64,000 nt of DNA from JALORV01 sp963766365 (GTDB lineage Bacteria; Pseudomonadota; Gammaproteobacteria; Burkholderiales; Burkholderiaceae_F): NCBI GenBank assembly GCA_963766365.1, contig CAVXZK010000002.1, positions 62,001 through 126,000 on the forward strand, in the 5' to 3' direction. The position numbers were made by a program, and so were the translations under genes. The notes below the pieces were generated by a model. That model was not told the origin of the DNA and made no database searches. It was given only the letters and a program-made list of their open reading frames with translations. Positions 9,160 to 18,758 of the stretch are shown one piece after another. Each line of letters begins with the position of its first letter. The first letter of the stretch is position 1.

Positions 9160-9897
9160 TCAGTCGCGCGCGCCGCACAGCCAGCGATCGTAGAGATGTA
9201 CCGCGACCCGGTACATCCGGGCCGCACGCGGTATCAAATCAACCAGCATCTCCTGCGGTGACTGCACCGCCGGGCCACCGGTTCGGCGTCGCTCCGACTC
9301 GGCCTCGTGTGCCGCCACTGGGTCTGCCGCCCAGAGTTGCACCAACTCGGGCGTCATCTCGATGTGGAACTGCATGCCGACGTGGGCATAGCCGGGCCGC
9401 TCGATGACATAGGCCTGGTTGGCGCACCACGACCCAGTCAGAACTCGGCGCGCGGCATCCGGCAATGCGAAGGTATCACCGTGCCACTGGAAGAACTCGA
9501 CCGCATCGGCATCGTCACCCAGCCATTCCCTGGCAAGCGCAGCGTCCTCGACGGCGACACGCCCCCAGCCTAGTTCGAGATGCGGCGCGCGCGTGACCGG
9601 AGCACCAAACGCCCGCGCGAGCAGCTGACCGCCCAGACAGTGGCCGATGATCGGCACGCCGCGGGCGTCGGCGTCTCGCATCATCGCAATCTCGGGTTCG
9701 ATCCACGGCATGTCGTCATTGACGCTCATGTTGCCGCCGAGAGAGCAGATGCCGGCAAACGGCGCTGCGGACGCCGGCACTGCATCGCCAGCGTGCAGAC
9801 GTATCAGCTGATACGGCCGTCCACGTGCCTGCAGGTGAAGCTCGAAGTTGCCCGGCGCGACGTCGACCTCGTGTTGCACGATGGCGATCGGCTTCAT
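9160..9897 (-). CDS. Class I glutamine amidotransferase-like protein
   Basis: This 245-residue protein is a stand-alone class I amidotransferase domain, similar to the GMP synthase amidotransferase half. The nucleophile is C87 in GHCLGGQLL, with H178 and E180 in FHIEM completing the triad. Such proteins release ammonia from glutamine or hydrolyse gamma-glutamyl compounds. The acceptor is unknown. It starts 27 bases after the dxs stop on the same strand, so it is probably the last gene of xseB-ispA-dxs. Confidence 0.85.
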   Translation of the reverse strand: MKPIAIVQHEVDVAPGNFELHLQARGRPYQLIRLHAGDAVPASAAPFAGICSLGGNMSVNDDMPWIEPEIAMMRDADARGVPIIGHCLGGQLLARAFGAPVTRAPHLELGWGRVAVEDAALAREWLGDDADAVEFFQWHGDTFALPDAARRVLTGSWCANQAYVIERPGYAHVGMQFHIEMTPELVQLWAADPVAAHEAESERRRTGGPAVQSPQEMLVDLIPRAARMYRVAVHLYDRWLCGARD

Positions 9898-9924
9898 GCA
9901 CTGACTTCCGCGTGGGGAATACGC

Positions 9925-11820
9925 TCAGCCCACCGAAGTCTTGCGATGCGCGACCAGCAAGGCGCCGAAACGCTTGCGGATCGAAGCGGCGATGCCGACG
10001 GCGTCGAGTCCGCATTCCTTCATCAGCAGGGCAGGATCGCCATGGTCAACGAAGTGGTCGGGCAGCCCCAGTTGCAGCACAGGCAGCGCGAGATCGGCAG
10101 CGGCCAGCGCTTCCAGAACGGCACTGCCGGCCCCGCCCATCACCGCGTTTTCCTCGATCGTGACCAGTGCATCGTGCGATCGCGCCAGCTGGTGCACGAG
10201 CGCCCCATCGAGCGGTTTCACGAAACGCATGTTCGCGACCGTCGCATCGAACTCCTCGGCCGCCGCCATGGCCGCCGGCACCATCGAGCCGAACGCTAGC
10301 AGCGCGAGGCGATGGCCCGCACGTGCCTTCGTGGACCGGCGCACCTCGCCGCGCCCGATCGGCAGGGACTTCAGTTCCTGCTCGATTGCCAAACCCGGCC
10401 CGGAGCCGCGCGGATAGCGCACCGCGGCGGGTCCCTCGCAGGCCAGCGCCGTCGTCAGCATCTGCCGGCACTCGTTCTCGTCCGACGGCGCCATCACCAC
10501 CATGTTCGGAATGCAGCGCAGGAACGAGAGGTCGTACGCGCCGTGATGCGTGGCGCCGTCGGCACCCACGAGTCCGCCACGGTCGAGCGCGAACACCACT
10601 GGCAGGTTCTGCAAGGCGACGTCGTGGATCAGCTGGTCATAGGCGCGCTGCAGGAACGTCGAGTAAATGGCGACGACCGGCTTCATCCCGTCGCAGGCGA
10701 GGCCCGCCGCGAACGTGACCGCGTGCTGCTCGGCGATGCCGACATCGAAGTAGCGGTCCGGAAACTCTTTCTCGAAGCGAACCAGCCCGGAGCCTTCACG
10801 CATCGCCGGCGTGATGCCGACGACACGCGCATCGGCCGAGGCGGCATCCACCAGCCAGTCACCGAAGATTTGCGTGTAGGTGGGCTTGGTTGCGGCCGCC
10901 CTGGTGATGCCGACGTTCGGGTCGAACTTGCCCGGGCCGTGATACAGGACCGGATCGGCCTCGGCGAGCTTGTAGCCCTGTCCCTTGCGCGTCACCACGT
11001 GCAGGAACTGAGGCCCTTCGAGCGCCTTGATGTTCTGCAACGTCGGAATCAGCGAGTCCAGATCGTGCCCGTCGATCGGGCCGATGTAGTTGAGTCCGAA
11101 CTCCTCGAACAACGTGCCCGGCACCACCATGCCTTTGGCGTGTTCCTCGAACTTCTTCGCCAGTTCGAACACCGGCGGAAATTTCTTCAGCACCTGCTTG
11201 CCGGCCTGCTTGGCCGCGGCGTAGAAGCGGCCGCTCATCAGGCGCGCCAGATAGCGGTTGAGGCCTCCGACCGCGGGCGAGATAGACATGTCGTTGTCGT
11301 TCAGCACCACCAGCAGCCGGATGTGGTCGGTGACGCCGGCGTTGTTGAGCGCCTCGAACGCCATGCCGGCGCTCATTGCGCCGTCACCGATCACTGCAAT
11401 CGCGTGACGCTTCGATCCCTGGTTACGCGCCGCGACCGCCATGCCGAGCGCCGCGGAAATCGAGGTCGACGAGTGCGCGGTGCCGAACGTGTCGTATTCG
11501 CTCTCCGAGCGGCGCGGGAAACCCGACATGCCGCCGTACTGGCGCAGTTTCGACATGCCCTCGCGCCGGCCAGTCAGGATCTTGTGCGCATAGGTCTGAT
11601 GGCCGACATCCCATACGATTCGATCGTCGGGCGTGTCGAACACATAATGCAGCGCGATCGTCAGCTCGACGGTGCCAAGGTTGGAACTCAAGTGTCCGCC
11701 GGTCTTCGACACGGATTCGAGCACGTACTGCCGCAGTTCGTCGGCCAGGGCGTGCAGCTGCGTGCGCTCGAGCCGGCGCAGGTCGGCCGGGGTGTTGATC
11801 GCCTGCAGCAGATTGCTCAT
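9925..11820 (-). CDS. dxs: 1-deoxy-D-xylulose-5-phosphate synthase
   Basis: The 631-residue thiamine-diphosphate enzyme condenses pyruvate and glyceraldehyde 3-phosphate, the entry step of the MEP isoprenoid pathway. The ThDP motif GDGAMSAGMAFEALN leads to VLNDNDMS. The catalytic glutamate region VGIAEQHAVTFAAG is present in the transketolase-like domain. The frame continues upstream to 11880 but MSNLLQAINTPADLRRL at 11820 is the standard family start. It lies 7 bases after ispA in the xseB-ispA-dxs operon. Confidence 0.97.
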   Translation of the reverse strand: MSNLLQAINTPADLRRLERTQLHALADELRQYVLESVSKTGGHLSSNLGTVELTIALHYVFDTPDDRIVWDVGHQTYAHKILTGRREGMSKLRQYGGMSGFPRRSESEYDTFGTAHSSTSISAALGMAVAARNQGSKRHAIAVIGDGAMSAGMAFEALNNAGVTDHIRLLVVLNDNDMSISPAVGGLNRYLARLMSGRFYAAAKQAGKQVLKKFPPVFELAKKFEEHAKGMVVPGTLFEEFGLNYIGPIDGHDLDSLIPTLQNIKALEGPQFLHVVTRKGQGYKLAEADPVLYHGPGKFDPNVGITRAAATKPTYTQIFGDWLVDAASADARVVGITPAMREGSGLVRFEKEFPDRYFDVGIAEQHAVTFAAGLACDGMKPVVAIYSTFLQRAYDQLIHDVALQNLPVVFALDRGGLVGADGATHHGAYDLSFLRCIPNMVVMAPSDENECRQMLTTALACEGPAAVRYPRGSGPGLAIEQELKSLPIGRGEVRRSTKARAGHRLALLAFGSMVPAAMAAAEEFDATVANMRFVKPLDGALVHQLARSHDALVTIEENAVMGGAGSAVLEALAAADLALPVLQLGLPDHFVDHGDPALLMKECGLDAVGIAASIRKRFGALLVAHRKTSVG

Positions 11821-11827
11821 CGTCCGC

Positions 11828-12757
11828 TCAGTGAGTGCGACAGACGATGAGATCAGCGAGATCGCGCAGGCGCGTCGCACGCGGGCCGAGCGACGCGATC
11901 GAGTCCAGCGCCTGGGCCCGCAGGCGCAGGCTCAGCGCACGGGCGGCTTCCAGTCCCATTACCGAGACATAGGTCGGCTTGCTCTGCGCCGCGTCCTTGC
12001 CGGCGGTCTTGCCGAGTGTCGCGGTGCTGGCCTCGACATCGAGCACGTCATCGACCACCTGGAACGCCAGCCCGATCGCATCGCCATAGTGCGCCAGCGC
12101 CTCGCGCGTGGATTCCGTGAGCAGGGCAGCCTGGCCTGACAGCGCGCCCATCAGCACGGCCGCGCGCAGCAGCGCCCCGGTCTTCATGCGATGCATGCGC
12201 TCAAGCTCGGTCAACGCCAGGGTCTGACCAACGGCCGCGAGGTCGATCGCCTGGCCACCGCACATGCCCTCTGTCCCGGCCGCGTGGGCCAGCTCGCGCA
12301 TCAACGAGGCGGTCTGCGACGCCGGCAACGCGCCATCGGCGAGCACCTTGAACGCTTCGGCCTGCAATGCATCGCCGGCCAGCATCGCGGTCGCTTCGTC
12401 GAACGCTACGTGCACGGTCGGCTGCCCGCGGCGCAGGACGTCGTTGTCCATGCAGGGCAGATCGTCGTGAACCAGCGAATACGCATGCACGTACTCCACC
12501 GCCAGTGCGGCGCGGTCGAGCGCCTCGCAATCGGCGGCCGTCACCTCACCGGCCGCGTACACGAGCAGCGGCCGGACGTGCTTGCCGCCGCCGAGCACGG
12601 CATAGCGCATCGCCTGATGCAGACGCTGCGGTACGTCGTCGGCGCTCGGCAGCATCTCGGTCGCCACCGCCTGAAAACGTTCGGTGGCGTCGTTCACCCA
12701 TTGGGAAAACGCTTCTGGCGCCTGCACGCCGGGCCCGACGGCGGCCGCGGCGGTCAT
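11828..12757 (-). CDS. ispA: Farnesyl diphosphate synthase
   Basis: The 309-residue trans-prenyltransferase makes farnesyl diphosphate from DMAPP/GPP and IPP. The first aspartate-rich motif is DDLPCMDND, the bacterial FPP synthase form with two residues inserted between the aspartates. The second is DDVLD. It overlaps xseB by 4 bases and is followed 7 bases later by dxs, so isoprenoid supply and chain elongation are coexpressed. Confidence 0.95.
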   Translation of the reverse strand: MTAAAAVGPGVQAPEAFSQWVNDATERFQAVATEMLPSADDVPQRLHQAMRYAVLGGGKHVRPLLVYAAGEVTAADCEALDRAALAVEYVHAYSLVHDDLPCMDNDVLRRGQPTVHVAFDEATAMLAGDALQAEAFKVLADGALPASQTASLMRELAHAAGTEGMCGGQAIDLAAVGQTLALTELERMHRMKTGALLRAAVLMGALSGQAALLTESTREALAHYGDAIGLAFQVVDDVLDVEASTATLGKTAGKDAAQSKPTYVSVMGLEAARALSLRLRAQALDSIASLGPRATRLRDLADLIVCRTH

Positions 12758-13002
12758 GTGCCGGCGCCCTTGAGGTCGGCGAGGTCCAGCGGCTTCAGCA
12801 GATCGCCCTCAAGTTGCTTGAGGTCCAGTTCCGCCTGGGCGAGACGCGCCTGGCAGTAGCGTGCCAGCTCGGCGCCACGCCGGTACGCAGCGATCGATTC
12901 ATCGAGCGTCAATTCGCCCGATTCCATGCGCCGCACCAGCGTGTCCAGCTCGTCGAGCGCCTGCTCGAACGTCGGCGGTGTGGGGGCAGGCTTGGCGGGC
13001 AT
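12754..13002 (-). CDS. xseB: Exodeoxyribonuclease VII small subunit
   Basis: The 82-residue protein is the small subunit of ExoVII, which degrades single-stranded DNA together with XseA. It has the family pattern FEQALDELDTLVRRMESGELTLD followed by ELARYCQARL, a short coiled-coil. It is the first gene of the leftward operon and overlaps ispA by 4 bases. The large subunit gene is not in this window. Confidence 0.93.
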   Translation of the reverse strand: MPAKPAPTPPTFEQALDELDTLVRRMESGELTLDESIAAYRRGAELARYCQARLAQAELDLKQLEGDLLKPLDLADLKGAGT

Positions 13003-13103
13003 CGACTCGGGGTGTCTCGAATGAAATGAGACCGGATTCTAGAGCAGCGGCGCTGCCGCCTCATCCGCCGGAGCAGGCGGCGCGGCTCTCTAGAATGCGC
13101 CCG

Positions 13104-13994
13104 ATGAGCGCGCTCTGGATGCTGGTGGCGGCAGTGCTGTTTTCGGTGATGGGCGCCATGGTGAAGTTCGCCATCCAGCAGTACAGCGTGCTCGAGGTGG
13201 TCTTCTATCGCTCGCTGATCGGCGTCGCGGCGCTCTATGCCTTCGCTCTCTGGCGCCGCGCGACGCTGGCGACCCCGGTGGCGCGCACCCACCTGACGCG
13301 TGGCGTCGTCGGAACCGCCGCACTTTCGCTCTGGTTCTTTGCGACCGGCGCGTTGCCGCTCGGCACCGCAATGACGCTGAACTACACGTCGCCGCTGTTC
13401 CTGGCGGCGCTGGCCGTCGGCGTAGCGCTGCGCAGTGGCGAACGAGTCAACTGGCGCCTTGTTGCAGCGATCGCCACCGGCTTCATCGGCGTGGTGCTGC
13501 TGCTCCAGCCCACCTATTCGAGCGAGCAGGTGGTTGCTGCGGCCGCGGGGCTGTTATCCGGTGTCCTGTCAGCAATCGCCTACTGGTATGTGCGCACGCT
13601 CGGCCGACTGGGCGAACCGGAGTGGCGCACGGTGTTCTACTTTGCATTGTCGGGCACCTTGATCGGCTTCGTCGGTACGCTCATGCACGGCTTCTCGCCG
13701 CACGATGCGCGCGGCGTTGCGCTGCTGGCTGGCGTTGGAGTTACCGCGACGCTGGCTCAGCTGGCGATGACGCGCGCCTATGCCTATGGAAACACGCTGG
13801 TGGTGGCCAATCTGCAGTTCGTCGCGGTCGTGGCCGCTTCCTTGCTTGGCATTGCCGTGTTCGGCGACCACATACCGCTGATCGGGTGGATCGGCATTGC
13901 GATCATCATCCTGAGCGGCGTCTCGTCGACCGTGCTGATCACCCGACAGCGTGCCGCCCTGCCAGCCGAATCGACTGCGCGACCTCCTGAATGA
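13104..13994 (+). CDS. EamA family drug/metabolite transporter
   Basis: The 296-residue protein is an inner-membrane DMT-superfamily transporter with about ten hydrophobic helices arranged as two EamA repeats. The first opens with MSALWMLVAAVLFSVMGAM, and the second ends with WIGIAIIILSGVSSTVL. The substrate is unknown. An ATG 9 bases earlier (13095) is also possible. The stop overlaps the sseA start as ATGA, so the two are translationally coupled. Confidence 0.87.
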   Translation: MSALWMLVAAVLFSVMGAMVKFAIQQYSVLEVVFYRSLIGVAALYAFALWRRATLATPVARTHLTRGVVGTAALSLWFFATGALPLGTAMTLNYTSPLFLAALAVGVALRSGERVNWRLVAAIATGFIGVVLLLQPTYSSEQVVAAAAGLLSGVLSAIAYWYVRTLGRLGEPEWRTVFYFALSGTLIGFVGTLMHGFSPHDARGVALLAGVGVTATLAQLAMTRAYAYGNTLVVANLQFVAVVAASLLGIAVFGDHIPLIGWIGIAIIILSGVSSTVLITRQRAALPAESTARPPE

Positions 13995-14860
13995 GCTCCT
14001 CTGCGATGCCCTATACAACGCTCCTCTCCGCCGACACCTTGAAGCGTCACATCGAGGACAGCGACTGGAAGATCCTCGACGTCCGCAACGATCTCTTCGA
14101 TCGAGACGCAGGGCTGCGGGCCTACCAGGCCGGTCACATTCCCGGTGCGCGGTTCGCCCACCTCGACGATGACCTGTCGGGCACCAAGACCGGACGCAAC
14201 GGACGCCATCCGTTGCCACCACGCGATGTGCTCGCGCAGCGCTTTCGCGATTGGGGCATCGACAATGGCACGCAGCTCGTTGCCTACGACGCGCACGGTG
14301 GCATGTTCGCAACGCGGCTGTGGTGGCTGGCACGCTGGCTTGGGCATTCCGCCGTGGCGGTCCTTGATGGTGGCTGGCCGGCATGGCTTGCCGCGGGCGG
14401 CGCGGTGGACACCGCCGAGCCTCCGCTCACGCACGGTGAATTCGCGGCGACCGAAGCGAGGGTCAGGGTTTCCTCTTCGCAGGATGTCCTGGACGCACTC
14501 GGCGACCCCGCCCGGCCGCTCATCGATGCGCGCCTGCCTGAGCGATATCGCGGCGAGCAGGAACCGATCGATCCGGTAGCGGGCCACATTCCCGGAGCAC
14601 TGAACCGTCCCTGGACCCAGAACCTCACGAGCGAGCAGCGCTTCAAGCCGCCGGCGGAACTGCGTGCGGAGTTCGCGGCGCTCCTTGGCACGCGCGCGCC
14701 GCATCACGTTACGCATCAGTGCGGCTCCGGCGTCACCGCCTGCCATCACGTGCTGGCCATGGAGGTGGCCGGTTTGCCCGGGTCGGCGCTGTACGCCGGA
14801 TCGTGGAGCGAGTGGATTGCCGACCAGTCACGCCCCGTGCGCACCGGCGCGGAGCCGTAG
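13991..14860 (+). CDS. sseA: 3-mercaptopyruvate sulfurtransferase (tandem rhodanese)
   Basis: The 289-residue protein has two rhodanese domains. The N-terminal one (about 15-135) is inactive and contains VLDGGWPAW. The C-terminal one carries the active-site loop CGSGVTA, typical of mercaptopyruvate rather than thiosulfate sulfurtransferases. It transfers sulfur from 3-mercaptopyruvate to a thiophilic acceptor. It overlaps the EamA gene by 4 bases. Confidence 0.92.
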   Translation: MSSSAMPYTTLLSADTLKRHIEDSDWKILDVRNDLFDRDAGLRAYQAGHIPGARFAHLDDDLSGTKTGRNGRHPLPPRDVLAQRFRDWGIDNGTQLVAYDAHGGMFATRLWWLARWLGHSAVAVLDGGWPAWLAAGGAVDTAEPPLTHGEFAATEARVRVSSSQDVLDALGDPARPLIDARLPERYRGEQEPIDPVAGHIPGALNRPWTQNLTSEQRFKPPAELRAEFAALLGTRAPHHVTHQCGSGVTACHHVLAMEVAGLPGSALYAGSWSEWIADQSRPVRTGAEP

Positions 14861-14874
14861 CCCGGGACGGCCGC

Positions 14875-15654
14875 CTAGTGACCGTGCAGCGCGCCGGTGG
14901 CGGCCGCAGCGATGACGACGCCGACGAGCACCAGTCCCACTTCGGGCAACGACTTGGCCAGCGAGGAACGCCGCATCATCTCCGGCAACAGGTCAGACAG
15001 CGCGATATAGATGAAGCTCGACGCCGCGATGATCAGTGCATACGGCAACAGCGACTGCATGGCTTCGAGCACGAAGTAGCCGATCACGCCACCCAGCACG
15101 GCCGACATGCCTGAGACGATGTTGAACAGGAACGCCCGCTTGCGCGTGAAGCCGGCGTTCAGCAGGATCATGAAGTCGCCGATCTCGTGCGGGATTTCAT
15201 GCGCCATCACCGCGAGCGTCGCCACGATCCCAAGGTTCACATCGACCAGGAACGCGCCGGCGATCACCACGCCGTCGGCGAAGTTGTGGAACGCGTCACC
15301 GACCAGAATCGGCACGCCGCCGCGCCTTGCCTCGTGCGCATCGTGCCCATGCTCGTGATGGTGATGGTCGCCCTCATGGTGATGGGTGTGGTGGATCAGC
15401 GCCAGCTTCTCGAGAATGAAGAAGCTGAGGATTCCGGCCAGCAGCGCCCAGCCCAGCCCATAGGGACTGGCCTCGCTGTGGAATGCCTCGGGCAGCAGAT
15501 GCGTGATCGCCGTCGCGAGCAGCAGCCCTGCCGACACGGGGACCAGACGGTCGATGACCTGCGCGAGGTAGCGAAAGCTCAGCACCGCGGCCAGCCCGAT
15601 CGACAGCAACGTCGACACCAGGTTGGCCACCACGATGTAGCCGAGCGTACTCAT
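14875..15654 (-). CDS. ZIP family metal transporter
   Basis: This 259-residue inner-membrane protein belongs to the ZIP family that imports zinc and other divalent metals. It has about eight hydrophobic helices, a cytoplasmic histidine-rich loop (HHTHHHEGDHHHHEHGHD, about residues 80-100) and the metal-path signatures HNFADG and HEIPHEIGDF. The longer frame to 15687 is less likely; MSTLGYIVVANLVST at 15654 is a normal start. An 11-bp hairpin lies upstream at 15713-15740. Confidence 0.92.
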   Translation of the reverse strand: MSTLGYIVVANLVSTLLSIGLAAVLSFRYLAQVIDRLVPVSAGLLLATAITHLLPEAFHSEASPYGLGWALLAGILSFFILEKLALIHHTHHHEGDHHHHEHGHDAHEARRGGVPILVGDAFHNFADGVVIAGAFLVDVNLGIVATLAVMAHEIPHEIGDFMILLNAGFTRKRAFLFNIVSGMSAVLGGVIGYFVLEAMQSLLPYALIIAASSFIYIALSDLLPEMMRRSSLAKSLPEVGLVLVGVVIAAAATGALHGH

Positions 15655-15712
15655 CGACGTGATTCCGGATCTTCCCGCGTCAGGCATGGCACCGCGGCGC
15701 AGCGCTCAATGC

Positions 15713-15740
15713 AAAGGGGCGCGACTGCGCGCGCCCCTTT
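15713..15740. terminator. Perfect 11-bp hairpin between ZIP and dienelactone hydrolase genes
   Basis: AAAGGGGCGCG (15713-15723) and CGCGCCCCTTT (15730-15740) form a perfect 11-bp stem with a 6-base loop. It lies 44 bases after the leftward hydrolase gene and about 60 bases before the ZIP start. T tracts are only three bases long. It is most likely a terminator for the hydrolase gene; an operator role for ZIP is possible. Confidence 0.5.
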
Positions 15741-15784
15741 AACCTGCCGAGTAGCGTAGCAGGCCTGTCAAGCCCAGGTGGGTC

Positions 15785-16669
15785 TCATGCAAGGTACTGA
15801 CCGAACCAGGCGGTCAGTCGCTTCCAGCCGTCTTCGGCCGGGCCTTTGCGATAGGAATCGCGATAGTCTGCATGGAAGGCATGTGGAGTGTCCGGGTAAA
15901 GCACGATCTCGCTCCGGGCATTTCCAGACGCCTTCAGCGACGCCCGCATTTTGTCGACCGTATCGTTCGGAATACCGCTGTCGGCCGCGCCATACAGGCC
16001 CAGGATCGGCGCCTTGATGCGATCGACAACCTGGATTGCCCCTTTGTCGCCGGGATAGCGTCCCGTGGCGACGTTGCCATACCAGGCAACCCCGGCGGCC
16101 AGCGACGGATTATGTGCCGCGTACATCCATACGATCCGGCCGCCCCAGCAGAAACCCGTGATACCGAGCTTGCCACCGCCGCCGTGGGTCGCAGCCCACG
16201 CCGCGGCAGCGTCCAGGTCCGCCATCACCTGAGCGTCGGGAATTTTGGCCACGACATTCGCCAGGATGTCCGGCACGCTCATTTTCGATACGTCGCCTTG
16301 CCGTGCATAGAGTTCCGGCGCCACGGCGAGATACCCCAGCTTCGCCAGGCGACGGCAGACATCCTTGATGTACTCGTGCACGCCGAAGATTTCCTGCACC
16401 ACCAGCACTGTGGCCAGCCCGGTCTTGCCGGCCGGCTGGGCGCGATAGGCGGGCATTTCACCGTCCTTGGTAGGGATTCTGATTTCGCCGGCGGTCAGCC
16501 CCTTTGCGTCGGTGTTGATCATCGTCTTCGCTTGTACCGGCAGAACCGCAGCCGCGAACCCGGCACCAAGCGAGGTCTTCACAAATCCGCGGCGGTCGAG
16601 TCGAAGGGGTGGCTGCAGGCTGTCGAGTTCGGAATTCGTCGAGTGTGTCGTCTGGTCGATAAGATCCAT
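15785..16669 (-). CDS. Dienelactone hydrolase family protein with Tat signal
   Basis: The 294-residue alpha/beta hydrolase has a twin-arginine signal around residues 26-45 (RRGFVKTSLGAGFAAAVLP), so it is probably exported folded to the periplasm. The dienelactone hydrolase triad is visible as C174 in GFCWGG, D230 and H263 in DTPHAFH. The substrate is unknown; carboxymethylenebutenolidase is the prototype. It is divergent from the META lipoprotein gene. Confidence 0.88.
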   Translation of the reverse strand: MDLIDQTTHSTNSELDSLQPPLRLDRRGFVKTSLGAGFAAAVLPVQAKTMINTDAKGLTAGEIRIPTKDGEMPAYRAQPAGKTGLATVLVVQEIFGVHEYIKDVCRRLAKLGYLAVAPELYARQGDVSKMSVPDILANVVAKIPDAQVMADLDAAAAWAATHGGGGKLGITGFCWGGRIVWMYAAHNPSLAAGVAWYGNVATGRYPGDKGAIQVVDRIKAPILGLYGAADSGIPNDTVDKMRASLKASGNARSEIVLYPDTPHAFHADYRDSYRKGPAEDGWKRLTAWFGQYLA

Positions 16670-16800
16670 CTTGGGGTGCTCCGGTTAATAGGCGCGCAGC
16701 GTAATGTCTCGGCGCAACACATAAAATGCCGGCAAACCCCATACCGATGCGCGAGCGACCGCGCGCGCGCGGCGGCACCCTATCACGGAGAAACCAAGCC

Positions 16801-17229
16801 ATGTCCCGCCACATCGGCCGACTCACCGCCGCGGTTGCCGCCCTGGTACTCGCTGCCTGTTCAACGAGCACCACGAGTCCAAGCGGCCGGTTCGAAGGCA
16901 CCGCATGGCGCGCCGAAAGCATCGACGGGCGACCGGCGCTCGACGTCCAGCAGCAAAGCACCCTGCGCTTCTTCGACCGACAGCTGGCCGGCGGCTCGCT
17001 TGGCTGCAATGCCTACTCGACGACCTACTTCGCGGATGCGGCGGGCCTGCGCTTCGGCGAAATTGCGCCGACACGGAAGATGTGCCCGGCACCGACGATG
17101 GATCAGGAGGCCCGATTCAGCGCTGCGCTGAAAGCGACGAGCAGTTCACGGGTCGACGACAAAGGTGCGCTGGTTCTGCTCGATGCGGAGGGCAGGCCAC
17201 GAGTGCGGCTGGTGCCGATGACGCCATAG
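16801..17229 (+). CDS. META domain lipoprotein
   Basis: The 142-residue protein has a lipoprotein signal ending LAAC (C20) and a single META domain with GTAWRAESIDG, GSLGCNAY and IAPTRKMCPAP, the layout of HslJ/META proteins. It is probably an outer-membrane-anchored lipoprotein of unknown role. ATG at 16801 follows CACGGAG, which fixes the start against an upstream in-frame ATG at 16726. Confidence 0.85.
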   Translation: MSRHIGRLTAAVAALVLAACSTSTTSPSGRFEGTAWRAESIDGRPALDVQQQSTLRFFDRQLAGGSLGCNAYSTTYFADAAGLRFGEIAPTRKMCPAPTMDQEARFSAALKATSSSRVDDKGALVLLDAEGRPRVRLVPMTP

Positions 17230-17319
17230 GCGCGGGGAGCCGCGTCAACCGTCCGCAAGAGCAACCAGCCCCACGAGCGTCCTTGGCGGAACGCGTTCTC
17301 CCTTCCGACCGCACTGCAC

Positions 17320-17502
17320 ATGAGTGGCCAGAACGCCGGTTCGCAGTTCGATCCGGGGCTCAGCGAACGCTTCATTGCCTGGGTACAGCAGGAGTTCTGG
17401 AAGGTCGACGACTTCGAGATGCACCTGGCCGCCGAAGCATCGGAAAACAGTTACGTGCGGATGAGAGAGCGCATTCGCCGACTGATTCCCACAGGGCAAT
17501 GA
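17320..17502 (+). CDS. Small hypothetical protein
   Basis: A 60-residue ORF. The product is soluble and helical-looking, with FIAWVQQEFWKVDDFEMHL in the middle and a basic end. I recognise no family and see no strong ribosome-binding site. It fills the gap between the META lipoprotein and a convergent flavoprotein, and its composition is protein-like, so it is probably but not certainly a gene. Confidence 0.5.
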   Translation: MSGQNAGSQFDPGLSERFIAWVQQEFWKVDDFEMHLAAEASENSYVRMRERIRRLIPTGQ

Positions 17503-17511
17503 AAGCCCACA

Positions 17512-18732
17512 TCACGCGGTCGCCGCAAGCCCCGCCGCAACTCCGGAAGACCACGCCCACTGAAAGTTGTAGCCACCCAGCCAGCCCGTGACATCGACGA
17601 CTTCGCCGATGAAGTGCAGGCCCGCCACGTGTCGCGCTTCGAGGGTTGACTGCGACAGGCCGCCGGTGGCGACGCCGCCCCTCGTGACCTCGGCCTTGCG
17701 GTAGCCCTCGGTGCCGGTCGGAACGATTCGCCAATTCTTAAGCGAAGCAGCGAGCGTGCGCAGGTCAGGGTCGGAAACTTCGGCGATGCGCCGGTCAGGT
17801 CCATGGCCCTGCATCCGGCCCCACTGCTCCGCGAGGCGACGCGGCAGCAGGGTCGCGAGCGCGTTGTCCAGTGTCTGACGGCTGGCGCGCTTGAGCTGCA
17901 GCAGCGCCTCTTCCAGCTCGGGAGAAGAAATCCGTGGGGCAAGGTCGATCCGCAATTCGTTGCGCGGGTTCCAGTAGCTGGAGATCTGCAGGATCGCAGG
18001 ACCCGAAAGGCCGCGATGTGTAAACAGCAGGTCATCGTCGAAGGTGCCGTCGTTGCAGCCAACGCGTACCTCGAGCGATACGCCGGCAAGCTCCGAAAAC
18101 GGCCGCCACGTTTCAGCGTCGAAGGTCAGCGGCACCAGTGCCGGCCGTGGCTCGACAATGCGCAATCCGAACTGGCGCGCGACGCGGTAGCCCAAGTCGG
18201 TTGCGCCGATCTTAGGTATCGACAGACCGCCGGTGGCGATGACGACGCGCGTTGCCGTAAGCAGGCCGGCATCCGCTTCCAGGTCGAATCCGTCGCCACT
18301 GCGGCGTATGCCTTGTACGCCACATGGCATGCGCCACTGAACGCCGCCGGCATCGCACTCAGCCTTGAGCATCTCGATGATCTGCTCGGCGCTGTCGTCG
18401 CAGAAGAGCTGGCCCTTGTGCTTCTCATGGAACGCGATTCCATGGCGCCTTACCAGCGCGATGAAGTCCGCCGGCAAGTAGCGCGACAACGCCGAGCGCG
18501 CGAACTGCGGATTTTCGGAGAGGTAGCGCTCGTGTCGACCGGCGTCGACATTGGTGAAGTTGCAGCGCCCGCCGCCGGAGATGCGGATCTTTTCCGCCAG
18601 TCGCGTCGCATGATCGATCAGCACGACACGGGCGCCCCGCTGGCCGGCGACGGCCGCGCACATCATGCCGGCAGCGCCGGCGCCGATTACCGCAACATCG
18701 AACCGGGACGCTGCGCTCATCCCAGAGGCCAA
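17512..18732 (-). CDS. BaiN/HI0933-type NAD(P)/FAD-dependent oxidoreductase
   Basis: The 406-residue flavoprotein has an N-terminal dinucleotide loop VIGAGAAGMM, the HI0933 motif ISGGGRCNFTN near residue 55, and a C-terminal GWLGGYNFQWAWSSGVAAG. This family (YhiN, BaiN) binds FAD. Its substrate in most bacteria is unknown. The ATG at 18732 or the one at 18720 may be the start. It is 26 bases after the RibD-C gene on the same strand. Confidence 0.88.
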   Translation of the reverse strand: MASGMSAASRFDVAVIGAGAAGMMCAAVAGQRGARVVLIDHATRLAEKIRISGGGRCNFTNVDAGRHERYLSENPQFARSALSRYLPADFIALVRRHGIAFHEKHKGQLFCDDSAEQIIEMLKAECDAGGVQWRMPCGVQGIRRSGDGFDLEADAGLLTATRVVIATGGLSIPKIGATDLGYRVARQFGLRIVEPRPALVPLTFDAETWRPFSELAGVSLEVRVGCNDGTFDDDLLFTHRGLSGPAILQISSYWNPRNELRIDLAPRISSPELEEALLQLKRASRQTLDNALATLLPRRLAEQWGRMQGHGPDRRIAEVSDPDLRTLAASLKNWRIVPTGTEGYRKAEVTRGGVATGGLSQSTLEARHVAGLHFIGEVVDVTGWLGGYNFQWAWSSGVAAGLAATA

Positions 18733-18758
18733 GAGCCGCGCGCGCGAATCATGGGTGC